Assembly (NCBI RefSeq): GCF_022760995.1
Contig: NZ_JAKWJO010000001.1
Coordinates: forward strand, 806,001-870,000
Direction of reading: 5' to 3'
Origin: Dyella sedimenti
Lineage (GTDB): Bacteria > Pseudomonadota > Gammaproteobacteria > Xanthomonadales > Rhodanobacteraceae
DNA length: 64,000 nucleotides
Shown here in pieces: positions 37,921-46,357 of this stretch. A model generated the notes under the pieces. The model ran no database searches. It worked only from the letters and a program-made list of their open reading frames with translations, and was not told the DNA's origin. Within the stretch, counting starts at the first letter, position 1; each line of letters opens with the position of its first letter. The translations under genes were made by a program, and so were the position numbers.

Positions 37921-38194
37921 CTCAGAGCCTGTTCACGATCTCCCCGTAGCCCGCGTTGAGCCGGTGTGCCCGCCAGGGAATCGAGCGTGGCGAAGCGCCT
38001 GACTGGCGGTCAGGTCGAGCCGCGCGCGGCTTCCTGGCGGGCACACCGGCGCAACCCTCCGGGCCGGGTCTGTTTGCCCCCAGGCCGGCGTCATCGCTCG
38101 GTCGTGTACGGACGTACACTCCCTCCCTCTTCCTTGCCCTGCGCGCAAACAGCTCCCGGCGCGGACCACGGGGAGATCGTGAACAGGCTCTCAG
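37921..38194. mobile_element. MITE-like element 1 between CTCAG direct repeats
   Basis: A 264-bp body (37926-38189) has perfect 22-bp terminal inverted repeats beginning AGCCTGTTCACGATCTCCCC. CTCAG lies on both sides (37921-37925 and 38190-38194), as expected for a 5-bp target duplication. An inner inverted repeat (37961-37980 with 38031-38049, CCGGTGTGCCCGCCAG...) gives a second stem. There is no convincing gene inside. The right CTCAG holds the stop codon of the HDOD gene (TGA on the minus strand). It fills most of the 352-bp gap 37839-38190. Confidence 0.7.
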
Positions 38195-39237
38195 GGGGCG
38201 TCGATGGCTGCGAAGTTCCGGCGGAGGTCCTGCCGGCAGCGGGCCAGCAGCGGGGAAGGGAACAGGCTGACCGAGTCGTCGGCGTAGTGGGCCTCGTCGT
38301 CCAGCAGGCCCTGCTCGGCCAGCAACTGGCACATGGCCAGGCGCTGCGCCGCATGCAGCACGCGGCTCATCGGCAGGGTGAGGCTGTCGGCATCGCCGTT
38401 GGCATGCTCGATCAAGGCGTCGAGGACCGGCGGCGGCAGGTCCCAGTGCTGACCGGCCTGCACGGTGAGCCTGGCGGCGACGCGCGCGCAGCCGGCGATG
38501 AAGGCCGGCGAGCAGGCGGGCAGGGCATCCTGCAGTTCCTTGCCGAGCAGGCGCGATACCGCGCCGAGCCCGCTGTAGCCGACCAGGCCGGCCAGCTGGG
38601 CCTCGAACGGATCGCACTGGCCCTTGCTGAGGAACACCGCGGCATGGGCGCAGCGCTCGGCGTGGTCCCACAGCCGCTGGCCCGCCAGCTGGCCCTGGGC
38701 GCCGGCGCTGGCCATCAGGATCGGCTTCATCACGTAGACCGACACCACGTGGCGCAGGCCGATCTGGCCGAGCAGTACCACGGCGTGCTGCAGGCTGCCC
38801 ACCGGGTGGGCGGTGCGGTAGGCCACGCTGCCGGTGACGCGCATGACCTCGCCCACCAGTACCGGATCGCGCCGGATCAGGCCGGCCAGTTGGGCGCCGT
38901 TGAGGTTGTCGCTCTTCATCGCCCGCATCAGCTGGGGCAGCACGCTCGGCATGCGCGGCAGGCTGCGCACGTCGAAGCGGCCGCTGTCGCACCATTCCTT
39001 CAGGCGTTGCAGCACGGCCTGTTCCCGCGCGGCATGCACGTTCTCGCCGGTATCTGCCGGCAGGTCGAGGACGAAGCGGTAGAAGCATTCCTCCAATTGG
39101 TGGCCGGGAATGGTGCCGTCAGGCGCCAGGATGGGGGTTTCCGTGGCCTGCTCGTTCGCAGGGCGATGCGACGCTGGCGTGGCGGGCCTGCGTTCACGCG
39201 CGAACCATCGACCCCAGAAACCCATCATCAGCTTCAC
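38191..39237 (-). CDS. HDOD-domain protein, 348 aa
   Basis: The HDOD core is seen from about residue 90: RSLPRMPSVLPQLMRAMKSDNLNGAQLAGLIRRDPVLVGEVMRVTGSVAYRTAHPVGSLQHAVVLLGQIGLRHVV. The family lacks the catalytic His-Asp of HD phosphohydrolases and acts in signalling, often linked to cyclic-di-GMP, motility or type IV pili. There is no attached EAL or GGDEF domain. The N-terminal 85 residues are a variable extension. Start is MKLMMGF at 39237 or the second Met three codons in. Its stop codon coincides with the edge of a MITE-like element. Confidence 0.9.
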   Translation of the reverse strand: MKLMMGFWGRWFARERRPATPASHRPANEQATETPILAPDGTIPGHQLEECFYRFVLDLPADTGENVHAAREQAVLQRLKEWCDSGRFDVRSLPRMPSVLPQLMRAMKSDNLNGAQLAGLIRRDPVLVGEVMRVTGSVAYRTAHPVGSLQHAVVLLGQIGLRHVVSVYVMKPILMASAGAQGQLAGQRLWDHAERCAHAAVFLSKGQCDPFEAQLAGLVGYSGLGAVSRLLGKELQDALPACSPAFIAGCARVAARLTVQAGQHWDLPPPVLDALIEHANGDADSLTLPMSRVLHAAQRLAMCQLLAEQGLLDDEAHYADDSVSLFPSPLLARCRQDLRRNFAAIDAP

Positions 39238-39328
39238 CCGCTCCCCGTCGACCCGCTTTCGCTCCGCTCCTGTATCGGCACCGGGCGGGAGACCTATAGG
39301 GTCAATCGGCGGTTCTGCGACGTGCGGC

Positions 39329-40588
39329 TCAGCCGTGGAGAGCGGGCGCCCGACCCCGCAGCCAGGCGGCGGCGCCCTGTCCCGCGCGGCGCCCGCTGGC
39401 GAAACAGGCAGTGAGCAGGTAGCCGCCGGTCGGGGCTTCCCAGTCCAGCATCTCGCCGGCGCAGAACACGCCGGGCAGGGCCTGCAGCATCAGGTCCTCG
39501 CCGAGCGCTTCCAGACGCACGCCGCCAGCGCTGCTGATGGCTTCCTCGATGGGGCGCGCCCGTACCAGGCGCAGCGGCAGGCGCTTGATCGCACGGGCCA
39601 GGGCGTCCGCGTCGCGGAACGATTCGCGGGCCAGGCATTCATGCAGCAGCGCGGCCTTGATGCCGTCGATGCCGGCCTGCCGGCGCAGGTGGTCGCCTAT
39701 GCTGCGGCTGCCCCTGGGCCTGGCCAGGTCGGCACGCAGCCGTTCCAGGGAACGGCCGGGCGACAGGTCCAGCGCGATGGTGGCGGCGCCATGGGCGGCG
39801 ATGGCCTCGCGCAGCGGGCCCGAGAAGGCGTAGATCAGGCTGCCCTCGATGCCGGTGGCGGTGATGACGCACTCGCCCTGGCGTGTATGTTCGCGGCCGG
39901 CGGGATCTCGCCAGTGCAGCACCACCGGCTTGAGCGGCGCGCCAGCGAAGCGGCCGGACAGGTGCTCGCTCCAGCCGATGTCGAAGCCGCTATTGGATGG
40001 CGCGAGCGGCGCCACCGCCACGCCTCGGCCGGCCAGCCATGGCTGCCAGGCGCCATCGGAGCCCAGTTGCGGCCAACTGCCGCCGCCGAGGGCCAATACC
40101 GCCGCGTCGGCGTGCAGGGCGTGTTCGCCATCGGGCGTGGCCATGCGCAGGCTGCCGTCGCCATGCCAGCCCAGCCAGCGGTGATGCACATGGAAACGCA
40201 CGCCGCTCTCGCGCAGCCGGTGGACCCAGGCGCGCAGCAGCGGCGCCGCCTTCAGGTCGCTGGGGAATACCCGGCCCGAGCTGCCGACGAAGGTATCCAC
40301 CCCCAGCCCGCGTGCCCAGGCGCGCAGGTCGTCGGCGTCGAAATCCTCAAGCCACGTGCCGATCTCCCGCGCACGCGCGCCGTAGCGTTGCACGAAGTCC
40401 GCCTTGGGCTCGCCGTGGGTGAGGTTCATGCCACCCTTGCCGGCGATGAGGAACTTGCGGCCGACCGAGCCCTTGGCCTCGAACACATCGACTTCGAAGC
40501 CTGCGGCATGCGCGACCTCGGCCGCCATCAGTCCGGCGGGACCGCCGCCGATCACGGCGAGACGGGCATGGGAGGGCGTTGCGGACAT
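39329..40588 (-). CDS. HI0933/TIGR03862-type FAD flavoprotein, 419 aa
   Basis: The FAD-binding fingerprint VIGGGPAGLMAAEVAHAAGFEVDVFEAKGSVGRKFLIAGKGGMNLTH lies at the N-terminus, typical of the HI0933-like (YhiN) family. A C-terminal GVFCAGEMLDWEAPTGGYLLTACFASGRRAG closes the fold. These flavoproteins act as putative oxidoreductases with unknown substrate. A start at 40588 (MSATPSHAR) matches the family; a longer start at 40633 (MDRRYNARP) with AAGAGG upstream is possible. Confidence 0.88.
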   Translation of the reverse strand: MSATPSHARLAVIGGGPAGLMAAEVAHAAGFEVDVFEAKGSVGRKFLIAGKGGMNLTHGEPKADFVQRYGARAREIGTWLEDFDADDLRAWARGLGVDTFVGSSGRVFPSDLKAAPLLRAWVHRLRESGVRFHVHHRWLGWHGDGSLRMATPDGEHALHADAAVLALGGGSWPQLGSDGAWQPWLAGRGVAVAPLAPSNSGFDIGWSEHLSGRFAGAPLKPVVLHWRDPAGREHTRQGECVITATGIEGSLIYAFSGPLREAIAAHGAATIALDLSPGRSLERLRADLARPRGSRSIGDHLRRQAGIDGIKAALLHECLARESFRDADALARAIKRLPLRLVRARPIEEAISSAGGVRLEALGEDLMLQALPGVFCAGEMLDWEAPTGGYLLTACFASGRRAGQGAAAWLRGRAPALHG

Positions 40589-40651
40589 GGCGAAGGGCTT
40601 GGCGGACGGCCGGGCATTGTATCGCCTGTCCATGCCAGCCTCTTGCTTCCT

Positions 40652-40723
40652 GTAGGAGCGCACCCAGTGCGCGACTGGAGCACTGGAAGGGTCTGCCCAG
40701 TCGCGCACTGGGTGCGCTCCTAC
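40652..40723. repeat. Inverted pair of REP-like palindromes (CCA loop)
   Basis: Forward copy 40652-40675 (GTAGGAGCGCACCCAGTGCG...) and reverse copy 40700-40723 form a long hairpin. Both have CCA instead of CCT in the loop, so the pair seems to have changed together while the stem stayed intact. It lies between the flavoprotein gene and the HEAAH-motif gene. Confidence 0.85.
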
Positions 40724-40749
40724 TGGGGAGAGTCGAAGGGCGGGCGATT

Positions 40750-41256
40750 TCAGCCGAACACAGGCCGGCCTTCGCGGTCGAGCAGGCCATGCTCCACCAG
40801 CCAGCACCGCGCGTTCTCGGCGTCCTGCTCGAACCAGGCTCGGGTCGAGCCGAGCCGGTACGAATAGCCCCAGGCATCCATGTCCGCCATCAGGCGGTCG
40901 CGCCCCACGCCGGGCAGTTCGTCGGCCAGCACGATCTGCAGGTAGCAGGTGGCGTCCTCCTCGTCGATGGAGTCGGTGGCGTCCGTGTGCACGAAGGCGC
41001 GCCGTTCGGGCGGCAGCACGATCAGGTGGCCGGCCTCGTGCAGCAGCGAGTGCACCGGCGTGTCGCCGCGCGCATAGACGGTGGTGCCGATGATGCCGGC
41101 TTCCTCGTCGCCCCAGAAGCTGCCCGGAATGGCCTCGCCGGGCGCCACGTGCACCAGTTGCAGGCCGTAGCGCGCCAACAGCCCCGCCGCGGCCGCGAAG
41201 CCGACCTGGTCCAGCCGCGTCACGTCGGCTTCGGTGAGGGTGGGCGCTGATGGCAT
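40750..41256 (-). CDS. Uncharacterised protein with H-E-A-G-H (HExxH) motif, 168 aa
   Basis: The segment HSLLHEAGHLIVLPPERR (about residues 70-87) holds the HExxH zinc-protease motif, followed by an acidic stretch ATDSIDEEDATCYLQIVLADELPG that could offer the third ligand. The protein is short and has no signal peptide. Known families were not recognised. It is probably a cytoplasmic metalloprotease-like protein or an inactive relative. It lies 60 bp after minE on the same strand and may be co-transcribed with the min genes. Confidence 0.75.
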   Translation of the reverse strand: MPSAPTLTEADVTRLDQVGFAAAAGLLARYGLQLVHVAPGEAIPGSFWGDEEAGIIGTTVYARGDTPVHSLLHEAGHLIVLPPERRAFVHTDATDSIDEEDATCYLQIVLADELPGVGRDRLMADMDAWGYSYRLGSTRAWFEQDAENARCWLVEHGLLDREGRPVFG

Positions 41257-41316
41257 GGTGGTGGCGGTTCCGGCCAGGCGTCGCGGCGCGCCGCGCGGGA
41301 CGCGCCGTGGGCCAGG

Positions 41317-41586
41317 TCAGCCCGATTTGGCTTCGGCCGGATCGGGTAGCGCCACCGAAAGCTCGAGCACCTCGTGCCCGCTGTCGCGCTCGACGTTGAT
41401 GTTGATGGCCTCGAGGTCGACGTGGACGTATTTCTTGATCACTTCGAGCAGTTCGTTGCGCAGCAGCGGCAGATAGTCGGGCGCGCCGCGGGTGGAGCGC
41501 TCCTGGGCCACGATGATGCGAAGACGCTCCTTGGCGACGGCAGCGGTGGGCTCCGGCTTGCGCTTCAGGAAATCAAGAATACCCAT
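41317..41586 (-). CDS. minE: Cell division topological specificity factor MinE, 89 aa
   Basis: MinE drives MinD off the membrane and sets the pole-to-pole oscillation that places the division septum. The N-terminal membrane helix [10 protein letters not shown] is followed by the anti-MinCD segment [17 protein letters not shown] and the dimerisation part [25 protein letters not shown] is placed for the ATG at 41586; its gene follows minD by 5 bp. Confidence 0.97.
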   Translation of the reverse strand: MGILDFLKRKPEPTAAVAKERLRIIVAQERSTRGAPDYLPLLRNELLEVIKKYVHVDLEAININVERDSGHEVLELSVALPDPAEAKSG

Positions 41587-41591
41587 CGCGA

Positions 41592-42407
41592 TCAACCTCC
41601 GAATACGCGCTGGAAGAAGCCCTTCTTGGGCGCGTCGAGGAAGCGCAGGGCACGTTCTTCACCCAGGATGCGGGCCACGGTGTCGCTATAGGCCTGCCCG
41701 GCATGGGAATTGTCGTCGAGGATCACCGGCACGCCCGCGTTGGAGGCGGCCAGCACGTTCTCCGATTCCGGAATCACGCCGACCACGTTGATGCCGAGGA
41801 TTTCCTCCACGTCCTTGACGCTGAGCATTTCGCCGATGGCCACGCGCGCTGGGTTGTAGCGGGTCAGCAGCAGGTGCTGCTTGATCGCGCCGTCGCCGCG
41901 CTCGGCGCGGCGCGTCTTGCTGGCGAGCAGGCCGAGGATGCGGTCGGAATCGCGCACGGAAGAGACCTCGGGGTTCACCACCACCACCGCGTGGTCGGCG
42001 AAATACATCGCCAGGTGCGCGCCCTTCTCGATGCCGGCGGGCGAATCGCACACCACGTAGTCGAAGCCTTCCTTGCCCAGGTCCTCGAGCACCTTCTCCA
42101 CGCCTTCCTGGGTGAGGGCGTCCTTGTCGCGCGTCTGGCTGGCGGCCAGCACGTAGAGGTTGTCGTAGCGCTTGTCCTTGATAAGGGCCTGCTTGAGCGT
42201 GGCCTCGCCGTGCACGACGTTGACGAAGTCGTACACCACGCGACGCTCGCAGCCCATGATGAGGTCGAGGTTGCGCAGGCCGACGTCGAAATCGATCACC
42301 GCGACTTTCTTGCCGGCCATGGCCAGGCCCGTGGCAAGCGAGGCACTGGTGGTGGTCTTGCCTACGCCACCCTTGCCCGAAGTGACAACGATAATCTCAG
42401 CAGTCAA
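41592..42407 (-). CDS. minD: Septum-site determining ATPase MinD, 271 aa, TTG start
   Basis: It is a membrane-associated ParA-type ATPase. The deviant Walker [19 protein letters not shown] (about 11-28), [25 protein letters not shown] and switch [13 protein letters not shown] are all present. The C-terminal amphipathic helix [20 protein letters not shown] is the membrane anchor. No ATG is available in frame near the beginning; TTG at 42407 with GGAG 8 bp upstream is the best start. It recruits MinC and is regulated by MinE. Confidence 0.97.
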   Translation of the reverse strand: MTAEIIVVTSGKGGVGKTTTSASLATGLAMAGKKVAVIDFDVGLRNLDLIMGCERRVVYDFVNVVHGEATLKQALIKDKRYDNLYVLAASQTRDKDALTQEGVEKVLEDLGKEGFDYVVCDSPAGIEKGAHLAMYFADHAVVVVNPEVSSVRDSDRILGLLASKTRRAERGDGAIKQHLLLTRYNPARVAIGEMLSVKDVEEILGINVVGVIPESENVLAASNAGVPVILDDNSHAGQAYSDTVARILGEERALRFLDAPKKGFFQRVFGG

Positions 42408-42450
42408 GGCTCATCTCCGCATCATGCTTTGTTGTAGTAATGGCCGTCGA

Positions 42451-43215
42451 TCACAGCTTGGCGATCAACAGTTTCTCCCCTTCGAGCCAGCATTGCACAG
42501 ACTGGCCTTCCAGGTCTTTGGGAATTTGTTCAAAGACGCGGTAGTGGCCGGCGATCGCCACCAGTTCCGCGCGAAAGTCGGAAATATAGATGCGCGCCTT
42601 CTCATCGCCCTGTGCGCCGGCCATGGCGCGGCCGCGCAGGCTGCCATAGACGTGGATGCTGCCGTCGGCGATCACCTCGGCGCCGTTGGCCACCGCGCCG
42701 GTGATGACTAGGTCGCGGTCGCGCGCATAGACCTGCTGGCCCGAGCGCACCGTGCCATCGACATGCTGCGCGCCCAGCGAGGCGGCGGCAGGTTCATCGC
42801 GCGCCGGTTCGGCATCGCGGGGCGCCTCGGCCTGGGCAGCGGGCGTGGGCGGCGCGATGCTGCCGCCGTCGGCCGGCTCGTAGGCGGCGCGGAACTTGGC
42901 GATCAGCGGCAGGCCCATGCGCCGCGACAGCGCTTCGACTTCGCTGGTGCCGTAGGCCAGTCCCACCGGCAGCATGCCGGCGCTGCGCACGGCTTCGAGC
43001 AGGGCGTCGATGGTGCCGTCGTCCGGCAGGTCCAGCAGGTGGCTCAGGTCCAGCACCACGGCGGCGCGGGAAAACAGCTGCGGCGCGGCGCGCACGCGGC
43101 GTTCCAGCTCCTCGCACAGCGCGGCGGCGTCGGCGCGGCGCACGCGCACGTTGGCAATGCCGACCTGGCCGAAGCGCAGGTCGCAGGCGTCTTGGGTATC
43201 CATTCGTGCATTCAT
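42451..43215 (-). CDS. minC: Septum-site determining protein MinC, 254 aa
   Basis: MinC inhibits FtsZ assembly. The N-terminal domain (about 10-110) shows RFGQVGIANVRVRRADAAAL, and the C-terminal beta-helix domain (about 150-254) shows GTVRSGQQVYARDRDLVITGAVANGAEVIADGSIHVYGSLRGRAMAGAQGDEKARIY. A variable Ala/Pro-rich linker joins them. The start (MNARMDTQD) overlaps the stop of the preceding acetyltransferase gene by four bases, which supports the choice and shows co-transcription. Confidence 0.96.
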   Translation of the reverse strand: MNARMDTQDACDLRFGQVGIANVRVRRADAAALCEELERRVRAAPQLFSRAAVVLDLSHLLDLPDDGTIDALLEAVRSAGMLPVGLAYGTSEVEALSRRMGLPLIAKFRAAYEPADGGSIAPPTPAAQAEAPRDAEPARDEPAAASLGAQHVDGTVRSGQQVYARDRDLVITGAVANGAEVIADGSIHVYGSLRGRAMAGAQGDEKARIYISDFRAELVAIAGHYRVFEQIPKDLEGQSVQCWLEGEKLLIAKL

Positions 43216-43832
43216 GGGCGCCGCTCTCCGGCGAGGCGGCGCTGGGTGGCATCGGAAAGGGACGGACGGGGGCGCTCGGCCAGCCAGGGCTCGTCGGGCA
43301 GGCTGCCATGGTCCAGGTAGGTTTCGCGCACGTAGGCGTAGCTGGGCAGGTCCTTGGCCAGCAGGCTGACTTGCGGGCCGTCGGCGCCCATGCGCTGCTG
43401 GCCCACTTCCTGGAAGCCGTAGGTGCCGTGGAACAGCACCACCACGTCGTCGCGCGGCTCCAGGAACACCTCGCAGGTCAGCAGGGGCACGCGCACCTCC
43501 GCATAGCTGGTGACGTCGCAATAGAAGATGCGACCCAGGCCGTGGCGACGGTAGGCGTTGGCGATGACGATGCGGTCGATGTAGGCGAACTGCGGATAGT
43601 GCCCGGAAAACCAGAGGTAGTTGGGGCTGTCGTAGTCGCTGCCTTCGCGCAGGGCGATCAGGAAGCCGGCCAGGTGTCCGTCGATCTCGGCCACCCGGAA
43701 ATAGTCCGCATGGTCGTAGAAGTAGCGCAGCTGGGCCGCGTCCAGGGCGAGGATGGTGCGGCCGGCGGCGTTGTTGAGCGCCAGTACGGCATCCAGGTCG
43801 TGCTCTCGCACGTCGCGGATGGCAAGGGCCAT
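43212..43832 (-). CDS. GNAT-family N-acetyltransferase, 206 aa, first gene of the min operon
   Basis: The GNAT fold is seen from AIRDVREHDLDAVLALNNAAGRTILAL to the acetyl-CoA-binding stretch IDRIVIANAYRRHGLGRIFYCDVTSYAEV (R/Q-x-x-G-x-G/A form R-R-H-G-L-G-R). C-terminal text HGTYGFQEVGQQRMGADGPQVSLLAKDL is common to small acetyltransferases of this type. The ATG at 43832 has GGAG seven bases before it. The stop overlaps minC, so it leads a four-gene operon; its substrate is unknown. Confidence 0.9.
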   Translation of the reverse strand: MALAIRDVREHDLDAVLALNNAAGRTILALDAAQLRYFYDHADYFRVAEIDGHLAGFLIALREGSDYDSPNYLWFSGHYPQFAYIDRIVIANAYRRHGLGRIFYCDVTSYAEVRVPLLTCEVFLEPRDDVVVLFHGTYGFQEVGQQRMGADGPQVSLLAKDLPSYAYVRETYLDHGSLPDEPWLAERPRPSLSDATQRRLAGERRP

Positions 43833-44044
43833 TCGGTGCTCCGCATTGGTATGGTTCGAGGACAAGACCGTTGGTTCGGCCCCGCGTGACAGGGAGGCAT
43901 TATGGCATGCGTGCGGGGGGCGCACACAGCACGCCGCACCATGTAAAACCTTTGTAAAGCGCCCGCAGCCATGGCTTCCGGCAGGGGGAGGGCAATGACT
44001 TCTCGCGCATTGCACCATGCCCGCCGGCGGCCGATGATGCGCCC

Positions 44045-45274
44045 ATGGCCTGGTCCAACATCAATCACATCCGGCTGCTGAGATATGCTGGCCTGACCAC
44101 TTATCTGTGCGTCGCCCTGCCGCTGCTGCCCGGCAGCTGGAGCCTGGCGCAGGTCAATTCGTGGTGGAGCAATCCCGACATCAGCGGCTGGATCGTTTCC
44201 TATCTGATGTTCGGGCTCACCTACCTGCTGCTGACCCGCCGTTCCAGCGTGACCCGCCAGAGCGGGCTGCCCACGCCGGCGCGCTTCGTCGGCCTGGTGA
44301 TGCTGACCGGCTCGGCCATCGCCATGGGCTGGTTCAGCCAGAGCGGCCTGTCGGCGATGCTGATGCTGGTGATCGCGGTGGTGCTGCCGTGGCAGCTGCC
44401 GGTAGGGGCGGGGCTGGTGTGGATGCTGGTGCAGAACCTTCTGCTGATCCCCATCATCGCCAGCTACAAGGGCTGGACCACGGTGACGGCGATCCTGCAG
44501 GTGTGCATGTACCTGGGCATCTCCGCGCTGGTGTTCTTCACCTCGATGATCGCCAGCCTGCAAGCCGAGGAACGCGAGGCCCAGCGCCGCCTCAATTCCG
44601 AGCTGCGCGCCACCCGCGCGCTGCTGGCCGAATCCACCCGCATCGCCGAGCGCATGCGCATCGCGCGCGACCTGCACGACCTGGTGGGGCATCATCTCAC
44701 CGCGCTCAGCCTTAACCTGGAAGTGGCCAGCCACCTGGTCAACCCGCAGGCGGCCGAGCACGTGCAGAAGGCGCAGGTGACCGCCAAGCACCTGCTGTCG
44801 GACGTGCGCGAGGTGGTCAGCGAGCTGCGCCAGGACGACGCCATCGACCTGACCCAGGCCCTGCGCAGCCTGATCGAGGGCGTGCCGGGCCTGCGCGTGA
44901 ACGTGGAGACGCCGCCGCGCTTCAGCGTGGAGGACCCGCGCCGCGCCCAGGTGCTGCTGCGCTGCGCGCAGGAGATCATCACCAATACCGCGCGGCATGC
45001 CGGCGCGCGCAACCTGTGGCTGCGCTTCGACTACGTCAACGCCAACCTGCTGGAATTGTCCGCGCGCGATGACGGCCGCGGCGCGGCCAACTTCAGGCCG
45101 GGCAACGGCCTGTCGGGCATGCGCGAGCGCCTGAACGAGTTCGAGGGCAGCGTGACGGTGGACCAGGCGCTGGCCCAGGGGTTCGCGCTCACCGTGCGGC
45201 TGCCGCTGGGCGAGGCGCCCGAACTGGCGCATACCCCGTCACGGTTCGAGCCGCCCGCCCTGGGCATGGTTTAG
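44045..45274 (+). CDS. Membrane sensor histidine kinase (HisKA_3 type), 409 aa
   Basis: About five hydrophobic helices span the N-terminal 175 residues, and no large periplasmic sensor domain is seen. The dimerisation/phosphoacceptor segment RMRIARDLHDLVGHHLTALSLNLE (about 203-226) holds the His in R-D-L-H-D, then the HATPase part has NTARHAGARNLWL, DDGRGA and GLSGMRERLNEFEG. This architecture fits DesK/NarX-type kinases working with NarL-type regulators such as the one at 45478. The Shine-Dalgarno is weak. A long hairpin lies between the two genes. Confidence 0.93.
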   Translation: MAWSNINHIRLLRYAGLTTYLCVALPLLPGSWSLAQVNSWWSNPDISGWIVSYLMFGLTYLLLTRRSSVTRQSGLPTPARFVGLVMLTGSAIAMGWFSQSGLSAMLMLVIAVVLPWQLPVGAGLVWMLVQNLLLIPIIASYKGWTTVTAILQVCMYLGISALVFFTSMIASLQAEEREAQRRLNSELRATRALLAESTRIAERMRIARDLHDLVGHHLTALSLNLEVASHLVNPQAAEHVQKAQVTAKHLLSDVREVVSELRQDDAIDLTQALRSLIEGVPGLRVNVETPPRFSVEDPRRAQVLLRCAQEIITNTARHAGARNLWLRFDYVNANLLELSARDDGRGAANFRPGNGLSGMRERLNEFEGSVTVDQALAQGFALTVRLPLGEAPELAHTPSRFEPPALGMV

Positions 45275-45341
45275 GGCCGCAGGAATTCACGCCTTGTCAC
45301 CATGTCATGCCAAAATGCGCCGCTTGGATAGCCGCATCGTC

Positions 45342-45421
45342 AGAGCCTATGCCATGCCTGCACAGGGGCCGTGCCGGGCGCTGCTTGCCCGACAATCATG
45401 TGTCGACATGGCATAGGCTCT
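45342..45421. repeat. 80-bp inverted repeat between kinase and regulator genes
   Basis: Perfect 15-bp arms AGAGCCTATGCCATG / CATGGCATAGGCTCT flank about 50 bp with further partial pairing, and TTTT follows on the plus strand. It could partly terminate the kinase transcript or be a small inserted repeat; the arms start AGAGCCT, as do the MITE-like elements. Confidence 0.7.
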
Positions 45422-45477
45422 TTTCCCCGCTGGCCGCGGGCATCGCACGCAGGCCGGCACCGTTTCGAGGATCCGCG

Positions 45478-46119
45478 ATGATTTCCGTCTGTCTTGTCGA
45501 TGACCAGAACCTGGTGCGCCAGGGAGTCCGTTCGCTGCTGGACCTGGCGGAGGACATCCGCGTGGTCGCCGAGTGCGCCGATGGCGCCCAGGCTGTGCAG
45601 GACATCCCGAGGGTCAAGCCCGACGTGGTCCTGCTGGACCTGCGCATGCCCAACATGAGCGGCCTGGAAGTACTGCAGGCGCTGTCCGCGCGCAACGAGT
45701 TGCCGCCCACCATCATCCTGACCACTTTCGACGACGACCAGCTGGTGTTGCAGGGCCTGAAGGCCGGCGCACGCGGCTACCTGCTTAAGGACGTCTCGCT
45801 GGAGCAACTGGTGGAGGCCGTGCGCACCGTGGCGGCGGGCGGCTCGCTGGTGGCGCCGATGGTCACCCAGCGCCTGCTGGCTGGGGTGGGCCGCATGCAG
45901 AACCAGTTCACCAGCCTGGAGCAGCCCGACCCGCTGACTGAGCGCGAGACCGAGATCCTGCGCCTGCTGTCGGGAGGCTACAGCAACAAGGAGATCGCCA
46001 ACTCCCTGAAAGTGGCGGAGGGAACGGTGAAGAACCACGTTTCCAACATCCTCTCCAAGCTGGGCGTGCGCGATCGCACCCGGGCCGTGCTCAAGGCGCT
46101 GGAGCTGGGCATCGTATGA
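45478..46119 (+). CDS. NarL/FixJ-family response regulator, 213 aa
   Basis: The receiver domain (1-120) has acidic residues DD8-9, phospho-acceptor Asp54 in VVLLDLRMPN, and K in GYLLKDVSLEQL. The LuxR-type helix-turn-helix (about 148-210) reads LTERETEILRLLSGGYSNKEIANSLKVAEGTVKNHVSNILSKLGVRDRTRAVLKALELG. A GAGG stands 7 bp before the ATG. It is the partner of the kinase upstream, with a hairpin between them that may alter their expression ratio. Confidence 0.95.
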   Translation: MISVCLVDDQNLVRQGVRSLLDLAEDIRVVAECADGAQAVQDIPRVKPDVVLLDLRMPNMSGLEVLQALSARNELPPTIILTTFDDDQLVLQGLKAGARGYLLKDVSLEQLVEAVRTVAAGGSLVAPMVTQRLLAGVGRMQNQFTSLEQPDPLTERETEILRLLSGGYSNKEIANSLKVAEGTVKNHVSNILSKLGVRDRTRAVLKALELGIV

Positions 46120-46357
46120 GCTACCGCCGATCGGCGGGAGTTCCGTTGCCGGGCCTTGCCCGGCGCCATTCGCAGGCGTCTGGAAGGCCAATCCACGGCC
46201 GGATGGCGTTCCTGCGCGCGAGCAAGTAGTATCGGTGGCTTCGGCGCTGGCCGACCCCCTGTCATGACGCGATCCTTCGGGCATCTCCCGTGGCGGGCCG
46301 GTCTCCGGCGACTGCCCTTGTGTGCCGTATACAGAGAGACGTGCGGAGAACCCCGGA

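Noticed and set aside
37933..38354. Open frames inside the MITE-like element at 37.9 kb
   Set aside because: They cross terminal or inner inverted repeats, lack ribosome sites and resemble the translated form of a repeat found in many unrelated places.
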